Source: an uncultured Ruminococcus sp.
GTDB lineage: Bacteria; Bacillota; Clostridia; Oscillospirales; Ruminococcaceae
NCBI GenBank assembly: GCA_910577575.1
Contig: CAJTOG010000092.1
Span: forward strand, 1 to 5,663
Reading direction: 5' to 3'
DNA: 5,663 bases
The position numbers were made by a program, and so were the translations under genes. Positions 1 to 4,168 of this stretch are shown here, piece by piece. The notes under the pieces are model-generated. The model was not told where the DNA came from. It did not search any database and saw only the letters and a program-made list of their open reading frames with translations. Position 1 is the first letter of the stretch; each line of letters opens with the position of its first letter.

Positions 1-19
1 ATGGTTGTTGCTGTTGTAA
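1..19. other. Terminal overlap, left copy (circular join)
   Basis: These 19 bases are identical to 5645-5663. An open reading frame passes through the join without interruption and continues as a plausible membrane protein, so the repeat is best read as assembly overlap of a circular molecule with a unique length of 5644 bp. A true short terminal repeat of a linear element is the alternative, but it would cut the membrane protein in two. Confidence 0.9.
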
Positions 20-123
20 TATTCGGTATAATCGGCTTGCTTATATTTTTTGGTGTCAAAGCTATTGTAAATATATATCAGGATTATTGCTATGATGAAA
101 TAAGCCTGTTTGTAGCATTATAA
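1..123 (+). CDS. C-terminal part of coiled-coil membrane protein (continues from 4925-5663)
   Basis: This is the downstream end of the gene starting at 4925, read across the circular join. It supplies residues 241-280 and stops at TAA 121-123. The segment is strongly hydrophobic (VVAVVIFGIIGLLIFFGV) and forms one clear membrane helix with the preceding GVPNIVIL residues. It is followed by a short polar stretch, YQDYCYDEIS, of the kind I recall before the last membrane helices in DUF6040-type proteins. The stop falls where those relatives continue with more hydrophobic sequence, and that missing part is found in the -1 frame just downstream, so this copy is probably C-terminally truncated by a frameshift. 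Confidence 0.8.
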   Translation: MVVAVVIFGIIGLLIFFGVKAIVNIYQDYCYDEISLFVAL

Positions 124-248
124 GTATAGTATTGCTTGTGTGGTTCGTTGATGTTATGCTATTAAACATAATACTTATGCTAATATTAAGCCACATTCTA
201 TACATTGTAGTACATTGGTACATCAAAGATTACAAAGAAAACTACTAA
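117..248 (+). pseudogene. Frame-shifted C-terminal tail of the membrane protein
   Basis: Relative to the 1-123 frame, the -1 frame is open from 99 to TAA 246-248. From about 117 it encodes a very hydrophobic stretch (ISIVLLVWFVDVMLLNII, then LMLILSHILYIVVHWYIK) ending in the basic tail KDYKENY. This looks like the last two membrane helices of the same protein: reading VAL from the first frame and ISIVLL from this one gives a smooth junction at 118-122. There is no ribosome-binding site before the possible starts (TTG 132, GTG 138, ATG 156), so independent translation is doubtful. A one-base deletion near 118-122, or an assembly error, would explain it. Confidence 0.6.
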
Positions 249-277
249 ATATAGATAAAATTTGCTACAAAACTAAT

Positions 278-305
278 GCTCCTGTGTAATACAGTGGCTT
301 TTTTT
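278..305 (+). terminator. Intrinsic terminator of the mobilization operon
   Basis: A stem is formed by GCTCCTGT (278-285) and ACAGTGGC (291-298) with loop GTAAT. It contains one mismatch and one G-U pair and is followed by seven T (299-305). It lies 30 bp after the end of the frame-shifted membrane-protein tail, as expected for the end of the mobC-relaxase-membrane protein transcript. Confidence 0.7.
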
Positions 306-552
306 GTGTTACGTGTTATAACACATTGCCCGTTACACCGCATTTTACACTTTTTACTATCAATAATTACTTATTTATCGATTATTGATAGAGTGGCAAC
401 ACTTCAATCCACTTTAACATATAAGAGTGAATCGGAAACGTTCTCACCGTTCTGATGACAAACACAAGCAAACGATATTAAAATAATTCACAGAAAAGGA
501 AAAATGCTTTACAGTGTACTGGCATTTTGCACAAAAGAGAATTGAAGCAAAG
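306..552. other. Non-coding stretch between operon end and iterons
   Basis: I find no convincing gene here. It holds a 12-bp perfect palindrome GTGTTATAACAC (313-324), a TGTTAC motif at 307-312, the 28-bp module-boundary repeat at 361-388 and a short inverted pair AGTGG/CCACT (392-396, 409-413). It is probably part of the origin region or a module junction. Confidence 0.4.
357..391. repeat. Inverted repeat containing module-boundary repeat, copy A
   Basis: Perfect 11-bp arms CTATCAATAAT (357-367) and ATTATTGATAG (381-391) flank a 13-nt spacer. The core 361-388 recurs in the same orientation at 3581-3608 with one substitution (C379 versus T3599). In this copy the arms extend further than in the second. 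It could be a protein-binding or recombination site; nothing in the window identifies the partner. Confidence 0.85.
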
Positions 553-583
553 TGTAACAACAATTTTAAAACGTGTTGTTACA
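553..583. repeat. Inverted repeat TGTAACAACA / TGTTGTTACA, copy 1
   Basis: Perfect 10-bp arms at 553-562 and 574-583 are separated by 11 nt. This is the first of four such inverted repeats between 553 and 999. The right arm is also the 3' end of an inverted-orientation iteron (606-574, minus strand). The arms are likely binding sites for the replication protein or another origin factor. Confidence 0.85.
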
Positions 584-606
584 TGGTTTTAAGGCGATAT
601 ATAGCC
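574..606 (-). repeat. Iteron-like 33-bp repeat, copy 1 (inverted)
   Basis: Read on the minus strand, this begins GGCTATATATCG and ends ATGTAACAACA. By eye it matches the two plus-strand copies at 26 of 33 positions. Differences cluster in the middle, while the GGCTATAT head and TGTAACAACA tail are kept, suggesting two contact regions for a binding protein. Confidence 0.75.
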
Positions 607-767
607 GTTTTTTCAATAAAGTGTAACATTGTAACAACAAATTCCTTGTAAAAGTTTGAAAAAGTGCATTTTAGGTAGTAACTTGTAACCTTTTTGTAAC
701 TTTTACTGTTTTTTTTTTAGAGTTTAATAGTAAATTGATGTTACAATGTTACAAACCTTGTGTTTTT

Positions 768-800
768 GGCTATATTTCGGGCTAAATACCTGTAACAACA
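768..800 (+). repeat. Iteron-like 33-bp repeat, copy 2
   Basis: The unit starts GGCTATATTTCGGGC and ends TGTAACAACA. It is identical to copy 3 (837-869), 69 bp away, and the identity extends six bases upstream (762-767). It is followed by an AT-rich spacer and the opposing arm TGTTGTTACA (812-821). Confidence 0.9.
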
Positions 801-821
801 AGAAAAATTCGTGTTGTTACA
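791..821. repeat. Inverted repeat TGTAACAACA / TGTTGTTACA, copy 2
   Basis: Perfect 10-bp arms at 791-800 and 812-821 have an 11-nt spacer. The left arm is the end of iteron copy 2. Confidence 0.85.
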
Positions 822-836
822 AAAATAAAAGTTTTT

Positions 837-869
837 GGCTATATTTCGGGCTAAATACCTGTAACAACA
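837..869 (+). repeat. Iteron-like 33-bp repeat, copy 3
   Basis: Identical to 768-800 over the full unit, with identity starting at 831. The 69-bp spacing is about 6.5 helical turns. Confidence 0.9.
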
Positions 870-889
870 AAAAAAAAAGTGTTGTTACA
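860..889. repeat. Inverted repeat TGTAACAACA / TGTTGTTACA, copy 3
   Basis: Perfect 10-bp arms at 860-869 and 880-889 surround a 10-nt, almost pure A spacer. The left arm is the end of iteron copy 3. Confidence 0.85.
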
Positions 890-925
890 CTATATGTTTA
901 AAATACACAAATGAGAGGAGAAAAA

Positions 926-957
926 GGCTATATATTGGGAAAAAAATTGTAACATCA
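926..957 (+). repeat. Iteron-like repeat, copy 4 (degenerate)
   Basis: It keeps the GGCTATAT head (926-933), a GGG in the middle and a TGTAACATCA tail (948-957), with one gap against copies 2 and 3. It is the weakest copy and is adjacent to the rep terminator. Confidence 0.55.
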
Positions 958-999
958 AAAAAAAAGCTGTAACAACAAATTTAAGTGTTGTTACAGCTT
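957..999 (-). terminator. Intrinsic terminator of the replication gene, built on an iteron-type inverted repeat
   Basis: Perfect 14-bp arms AAGCTGTAACAACA (964-977) and TGTTGTTACAGCTT (986-999) enclose an 8-nt loop. On the minus strand the stem is followed by a run of T (A-run 957-963 on plus). It lies 5 bp beyond the stop codon of the leftward primase-helicase gene. The stem contains the same TGTAACAACA motif as the origin repeats, so it may also be bound by the origin protein. Confidence 0.85.
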
Positions 1000-1004
1000 G
1001 TATG

Positions 1005-3206
1005 TTAATTTGGGTTGTAAAGATTATTACCGTTCCAATGTTTGAATGGCAATTTTATAACTCTTGTAACTTTTCCATTTTCTCTTTTCAGCTTGCTTTC
1101 ATAACCATGTTTTTTTAGTACTTGTCCAACAGTACGAGCATCATATTTCAGGTTATGTATTCTGATGAACTCTGTTACAGTCATTTCTTTTGTGGTGCAG
1201 ATATATCCCTGCTGTTGTGTTTGCTGTTCTTCCAGTATGTCAAGCACTTCACATTCAGCTTTCATCGGTTTTACAAATGCTGAGTTACGTTTTTCGAGGT
1301 ATCTTTTTTCATCTTCGGTAAGTCTGAAACAGCTTGCCTTGTCCTTGTCTTTTATAAGTTCATAGACCTGAGCCCAAAGCTGTAAAGCATCAAACGGCTT
1401 TATCTGTGTTTCATAGTCAATTACAAGGTCTGAGGGCAAGGGAATTGTAGCAAAACGGCGGTTGCCTGTCTGGTCTATAAGAAATTCATCATCATTGACT
1501 GTTCCAACAAATGAAGTCATACGTGGGTAATGCAGACTTGCCCTGCCGTATGGCGTTCTGTATTCGTCTGTAGATTTAGTGAGGAACGCTTTTACGCTGT
1601 CCATATCTTTTTTCATTGTACTGCCGATTTCGCCCAATTCACATATCCACTTGCTTGTAGCCTGAATGATGCTGTCTTTGTCACGTGTGTCTAAGCAGAT
1701 ACCCTCACCGAAAAAATGGGATTTAAGTGCTAACTTCTCAAAAAATCGGGTTTTGCCTATGCCTTGTTTGCCTTTGAATACAAGTATAATATCGAGAGAA
1801 AACGGACATTCAATGATATTGAACAACGCACAACCAGTCTGCATAAGCCATTTTTTTATGTAAATGCGGCTGTATTTGCCTTCTTCCGTGTTTTCAGGCG
1901 GTATTTTGAATATAGTATATATTTCTTCTATACGGTCTTTTCCATCCCATTTCACCGACTGAATAGCACTCAGAACAGGATTATACTTGTGTCTTGTTGC
2001 ATATCGGGTAATGTAGTCTATAACGTTCTGCTTTGAAACGTGGGTATATATCTTTTTCAGTTGGTCTTGCAGGATTGTTGGCACGTTCTCTGCCAGATGT
2101 TCCGCACTCTCGCCCGTATCAAAGCCGAAAAACTCAAAATTATGGGTAATCTGATTATATCTTATGGAATATCTCTGTTTTTTAAGGTATTCAGAGAATA
2201 ATTCATAGTCAATCATTATCTTTTTCTTTTTTTCCTCTTTGTCGGGAAAAGAAATTTCTTCTTTATCAAAGCTTAATGCACGTTTAGAGAGGTTCTGTAG
2301 ACTTCTGATAAGCATTTGTCGGTCTGATACAAGCAGTTCGTTAGCGTCCTTGCAGTCGCCCCATACGTCTTCAGGGGCAATTACATAAGGTGTTTTATGC
2401 TCTTTACAGAGTTTTTCAAGTTCAACAGCAGCCTTACAGCCTGCCTTATCGTTATCCAAAGCGATAATAAGCACGGTATTTGAAATATCAAAATCAAATA
2501 TTTTCCTGATATTGCTTGTAGAACCTAAGCCGATACAAGCGAAACCACACTCATCAACACTCATACAATCAATTTCGCCCTCAACAACGAAACAATATGG
2601 AGCAGTCAGGGCAACAGAATTGAGAATATGGGTAGTTCCTCTCTTTTGCTTGATGTTCTCGGTGGTACTCCGCCACATAAAAGACGTATTTGCAGTCGGA
2701 ATTATAATTGCTGGAGTAGTCTGATTGCTCTTGTACATAAAGTTCGGAGTATATCCACAACGAAATTTTCTTTGCGTATCTATTGATAATCCACGTTTTG
2801 TCAAGTAGTCTGTTTCTTGTAAGTGCTGTTCAGCCACAGCAAAAAATTTTGTATAGTCCTTTTCTTCTCTCTGTTCTGTCAATTTTATCGGCTGTTTCTT
2901 CTGTCTGATGGGCTGTGAGGAAGAAGTATTATACTTTTCTTTCAGCTCATTGACAATTGCTTTGAAGTCGCTGATGTGATTTACTTCTCCATATAGATTG
3001 AAGATGTCACCATTCGCATCGCAGGCAAAGCAATGATAACTGTTAGTATCAGGGTATACGGTGAATGCTCCTGAACGGTGCGAACCTGTGCCACTGTTAC
3101 ACAACGGGCATATGTATTGATTTCTGCTGCCATTTCTTGACAGTTCTGTAATCTCCTGCACATAGTCAAGCAGGAATGGTTTTAATCTTTCAATTGTTTC
3201 GTTCAT
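1005..3206 (-). CDS. Primase-helicase replication protein (CHC2 zinc finger / Toprim / VapE-type ATPase)
   Basis: The predicted 733-residue protein is the only replication protein on the circle and probably primes and unwinds the origin. Visible domains in order are a zinc finger with CPLC (C33, C36) and CFAC (C59, C62), as in CHC2 primases; a Toprim-like catalytic fold with VVEGE (E209, E211) and ALDND (D251, D253); and a C-terminal virulence-associated-E type ATPase. The ATPase has Walker A GKQGIGKT (479-486), an acidic WICELGEI strand (520-527), a sensor-like TVND (569-572) and an arginine pair in TGNRR (580-584). The last 60 or so residues may be a winged-helix DNA-binding part. ATG 3206 is chosen because AAAGGA lies 6-7 nt upstream; the longer in-frame ATG at 3287 falls inside a leader attenuator and lacks a ribosome-binding site. 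Similar proteins occur in phages and integrative elements, so a sole-Rep role is inferred from context. Confidence 0.9.
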   Translation of the reverse strand: MNETIERLKPFLLDYVQEITELSRNGSRNQYICPLCNSGTGSHRSGAFTVYPDTNSYHCFACDANGDIFNLYGEVNHISDFKAIVNELKEKYNTSSSQPIRQKKQPIKLTEQREEKDYTKFFAVAEQHLQETDYLTKRGLSIDTQRKFRCGYTPNFMYKSNQTTPAIIIPTANTSFMWRSTTENIKQKRGTTHILNSVALTAPYCFVVEGEIDCMSVDECGFACIGLGSTSNIRKIFDFDISNTVLIIALDNDKAGCKAAVELEKLCKEHKTPYVIAPEDVWGDCKDANELLVSDRQMLIRSLQNLSKRALSFDKEEISFPDKEEKKKKIMIDYELFSEYLKKQRYSIRYNQITHNFEFFGFDTGESAEHLAENVPTILQDQLKKIYTHVSKQNVIDYITRYATRHKYNPVLSAIQSVKWDGKDRIEEIYTIFKIPPENTEEGKYSRIYIKKWLMQTGCALFNIIECPFSLDIILVFKGKQGIGKTRFFEKLALKSHFFGEGICLDTRDKDSIIQATSKWICELGEIGSTMKKDMDSVKAFLTKSTDEYRTPYGRASLHYPRMTSFVGTVNDDEFLIDQTGNRRFATIPLPSDLVIDYETQIKPFDALQLWAQVYELIKDKDKASCFRLTEDEKRYLEKRNSAFVKPMKAECEVLDILEEQQTQQQGYICTTKEMTVTEFIRIHNLKYDARTVGQVLKKHGYESKLKRENGKVTRVIKLPFKHWNGNNLYNPN

Positions 3207-3212
3207 AGTAAG

Positions 3213-3218
3213 TCCTTT
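3213..3218 (-). promoter_or_regulatory. Ribosome-binding site deciding the rep start
   Basis: AAAGGA on the minus strand sits 6 nt from ATG 3206. No comparable site precedes the upstream in-frame ATG at 3287, so translation should begin at 3206. Confidence 0.8.
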
Positions 3219-3251
3219 CTTTGCTATAAGCATATTTTCTGCAAAAGGGTA

Positions 3252-3281
3252 CAAAAATACCCTATATTCGCAAATACAGGG
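3252..3281 (-). terminator. Leader attenuator (intrinsic terminator) upstream of rep
   Basis: On the minus strand, CCCTGTATT pairs with AATATAGGG (9 bp, one G-U) across loop TGCG (plus coordinates 3260-3281) and is followed by TATTTTTG (3259-3252). It lies in the untranslated leader 45 nt before the rep start. The 5' arm can pair instead with an upstream leader segment (3394-3405), so termination looks conditional. The 3' arm can also pair with TACCCT just downstream as a weaker alternative. Confidence 0.65.
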
Positions 3282-3288
3282 CAACATC
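3277..3288 (-). promoter_or_regulatory. Antiterminator pairing partner in the rep leader (pairs with 3394-3405)
   Basis: The minus-strand RNA segment GAUGUUGCCCUG (3288-3277) can pair without interruption with CAGGGUAGCAUU (3405-3394) made earlier in the same leader: 12 bp, nine Watson-Crick and three G-U. It includes the CCCTG of the attenuator 5' arm, so this pairing and the attenuator are mutually exclusive. The upstream partner lies within the region covered by the antisense RNA. Confidence 0.6.
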
Positions 3289-3323
3289 TTACTATGTTCT
3301 TGGATTTATCAATGTCAAAGGTC

Positions 3324-3352
3324 TTGACAAAACCTTTTTTATTTGATATAAT
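3324..3352 (+). promoter_or_regulatory. Consensus promoter of the antisense RNA
   Basis: TTGACA (3324-3329), 17-nt spacer, TATAAT (3347-3352): both boxes and the spacing match the sigma-A/sigma-70 consensus exactly. Transcription should start near 3359 and runs opposite to the rep gene, inside the rep leader. Confidence 0.85.
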
Positions 3353-3358
3353 CAGAAT

Positions 3359-3445
3359 GTAAGTATAGTATTGGTTGGTTTGCTGTCCTACCGAATGCTA
3401 CCCTGCCGTTAAGGTGTTGACCGCACCTTGACGGCAATTTTATTT
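3359..3445 (+). ncRNA. Antisense (counter-transcribed) RNA controlling rep expression
   Basis: A predicted RNA of about 87 nt starts after a consensus promoter and ends at a strong intrinsic terminator; no reading frame with a ribosome-binding site lies inside. It folds into two hairpins: an imperfect one (arms 3366-3378 and 3387-3400, loop UUUGCUGU) and the terminator stem (arms 3404-3416 and 3424-3436, loop UUGACCG). Both loops contain a YUNR-type U-turn sequence (UUUG, UUGA), common in fast-pairing antisense RNAs. It is fully complementary to the rep mRNA leader made from 3448 leftward, and covers the leader segment needed for antitermination. By analogy with pT181- and pIP501-type plasmids, it would lower rep expression by favouring attenuation and so set copy number. 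Existence and role are inferred from sequence alone. Confidence 0.75.
3404..3445 (+). terminator. Intrinsic terminator of the antisense RNA
   Basis: A 13-bp stem (3404-3416 with 3424-3436, one G-U pair) with loop TTGACCG is followed by ATTTTATTT (3437-3445). It is placed about 45 nt after the predicted start of the antisense RNA. Confidence 0.8.
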
Positions 3446-3454
3446 GCTGTTATT

Positions 3455-3483
3455 ATTATATCCGATGAGGATAGATTTGTCAA
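3455..3483 (-). promoter_or_regulatory. Consensus promoter of the rep mRNA
   Basis: On the minus strand, TTGACA (3483-3478), a 17-nt spacer and TATAAT (3460-3455) match consensus exactly. The expected start is near 3448, giving a leader of about 240 nt before the rep ATG. The -35 region overlaps a short inverted repeat TCAAG/CTTGA (3480-3490). Confidence 0.85.
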
Positions 3484-3544
3484 GTCTTGATATAAAGATT
3501 GCGGCGATAATCTGGGCAAAAGTCTTTGGTGTTCTTGTGGTCGA

Positions 3545-3565
3545 AGTGTGTCACAATGACACACT
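3545..3565. repeat. Palindrome between the rep and mob promoters
   Basis: Perfect 9-bp arms AGTGTGTCA (3545-3553) and TGACACACT (3557-3565) are separated by CAA. It lies upstream of both divergent transcription units, the typical place for a dimeric regulator or relaxosome protein to bind. No protein partner is identified from sequence. Confidence 0.8.
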
Positions 3566-3580
3566 GTTTTCACCCGTATA

Positions 3581-3608
3581 CAATAATTACTTATTTATTG
3601 ATTATTGA
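3581..3608 (+). repeat. Module-boundary 28-bp direct repeat, copy B
   Basis: It matches 361-388 at 27 of 28 positions, in the same orientation. Together the two copies bracket the replication module (origin repeats, rep gene, antisense RNA) and separate it from the mobilization module. Confidence 0.85.
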
Positions 3609-3656
3609 AACAAATGTTATTTAATTGTTGCTGTCACTTTTGCTTTTAGCTCATAC

Positions 3657-3685
3657 TTGACTTAATCTGCATTATATGCTATAAT
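3657..3685 (+). promoter_or_regulatory. Promoter of the mobilization operon
   Basis: TTGACT (3657-3662), 17-nt spacer and TATAAT (3680-3685) with a preceding TGC (extended -10). The expected start is near 3692, 114 nt before mobC, so the leader carries the candidate oriT hairpin. An inverted repeat overlaps the -10, suggesting repression by a mobilization protein. Confidence 0.85.
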
Positions 3686-3710
3686 AAGGCTGTAAGGTGA
3701 AATAGCATAT
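3674..3710. repeat. Inverted repeat over the mob -10 box (operator candidate)
   Basis: Perfect 9-bp arms ATATGCTAT (3674-3682) and ATAGCATAT (3702-3710) have a 19-nt spacer. The left arm overlaps the -10 box and the right arm abuts the oriT hairpin. MobC-like ribbon-helix-helix proteins often bind such sites and repress their own operon; here that is inference. Confidence 0.6.
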
Positions 3711-3785
3711 GCAAGCTACCTAAAGTATTACCACTAACGTATTAAACTTCAGTAGCTTGCAATGTGGACACCCCCTTGACCCCCA
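3710..3785 (+). other. Candidate origin of transfer (oriT)
   Basis: Perfect 10-bp arms TGCAAGCTAC (3710-3719) and GTAGCTTGCA (3752-3761) form the base of a hairpin that extends inwards with a bulge and mismatch (to about 3726/3746). It is followed by a C-rich stretch, ACACCCCCTTGACCCCC. A hairpin next to a nick region just upstream of mobC and the relaxase is the usual oriT layout for MOBP plasmids. The exact nick position cannot be named from sequence; the C-rich side of the hairpin is the best guess. Confidence 0.6.
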
Positions 3786-3805
3786 TATTGATGAAAGGAG
3801 AAAAA

Positions 3806-4168
3806 ATGAACACAAAAAGACCAAAGCAGATGACATTCAGAGTATCGGAAGAAGAATATGAAACTATTATGAAGAAGATAGCCGACAGTGGATTAAATAA
3901 TCAGGAGTATATTCTCAGAGCTGTAATACAAGCCCCAATTATTAAGACTGATGATTTGAAAGAACTTGTTATTGAACTAAAACATCAAGGAACAGAGCTG
4001 AATCGACAGGGCAATAACATTAATCAAATAGCAACACAGCTTAATACAAGAGGATTTGTTGATTACAAGAATAAATTACTGCAGACATTATCTGCACTTA
4101 GAATCGCACAGGAGGAGCTTAAAAGCCTATGGCAATCATTAAGGCAGTATCTTCAAAGTCATCGATAA
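3806..4168 (+). CDS. MobC-like relaxosome accessory protein
   Basis: This 120-residue protein probably binds oriT and helps the relaxase nick, and may repress the mob promoter. Residues 8-41 (QMTFRVSEEEYETI and on) form a ribbon-helix-helix DNA-binding segment. Residues 64-80 (ELNRQGNNINQIATQLN) match the conserved block of the bacterial mobilization protein MobC family; the C-terminus is helical. ATG 3806 follows AAAGGAG (3794-3800) with 5 nt spacing. An earlier in-frame ATG at 3764 lies within the oriT-flanking C-rich sequence and has no ribosome-binding site. The 3' end overlaps the relaxase start by 40 nt, implying coupled translation. Family assignment is firm; the oriT target is inferred. 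Confidence 0.9.
   Translation: MNTKRPKQMTFRVSEEEYETIMKKIADSGLNNQEYILRAVIQAPIIKTDDLKELVIELKHQGTELNRQGNNINQIATQLNTRGFVDYKNKLLQTLSALRIAQEELKSLWQSLRQYLQSHR

Larger units (their letters stand above)
553..999. other. Putative replication origin (iteron-like region)
   Basis: This AT-rich region without genes lies directly downstream of the replication gene. It carries four copies of a 33-bp repeat, four TGTAACAACA/TGTTGTTACA inverted repeats, extra single motifs (622-629, 630-639, 739-745, 747-753, 948-955), a run of ten T (709-718) and A-tracts. Such clustered repeats plus AT-rich DNA next to a rep gene are the usual make-up of iteron origins. No separate DnaA-box cluster was recognised. The role is inferred from position and repeat structure. 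Confidence 0.6.

Noticed and set aside
99..123. Programmed -1 ribosomal frameshifting in the membrane-protein gene
   Set aside because: No X XXY YYZ slippery heptamer exists in the overlap of the two frames, so a mutation or sequence error is more likely.
313..324. Palindrome GTGTTATAACAC as an operator
   Set aside because: It is perfect but short and AT-rich, with no nearby promoter on either strand; kept only as a note in the region description.
361..388. Xer/dif-type recombination site
   Set aside because: The 28-bp length fits, but the arms do not resemble known XerC/XerD half-sites such as TTATGTAAACT; only a generic repeat can be claimed.
768..889. CRISPR array
   Set aside because: The repeats are too few, differ in orientation and spacing, and lie next to the rep gene without any cas gene; iterons fit better.
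3207..3287. Longer rep start at ATG 3287 adding 27 residues
   Set aside because: No ribosome-binding site, and the added codons coincide with the leader attenuator; ATG 3206 has AAAGGA at proper spacing.
3317..3344. Rightward terminator-like hairpin (AAAGGT/ACCTTT arms, then T-rich)
   Set aside because: No rightward gene lies upstream to need it, and it overlaps the -35 box of the antisense RNA promoter; probably incidental, though it may fold in the rep leader.
3764..3805. Longer mobC start at ATG 3764 adding 14 residues
   Set aside because: It lies in the C-rich oriT-flanking sequence without a ribosome-binding site, whereas ATG 3806 follows AAAGGAG closely.
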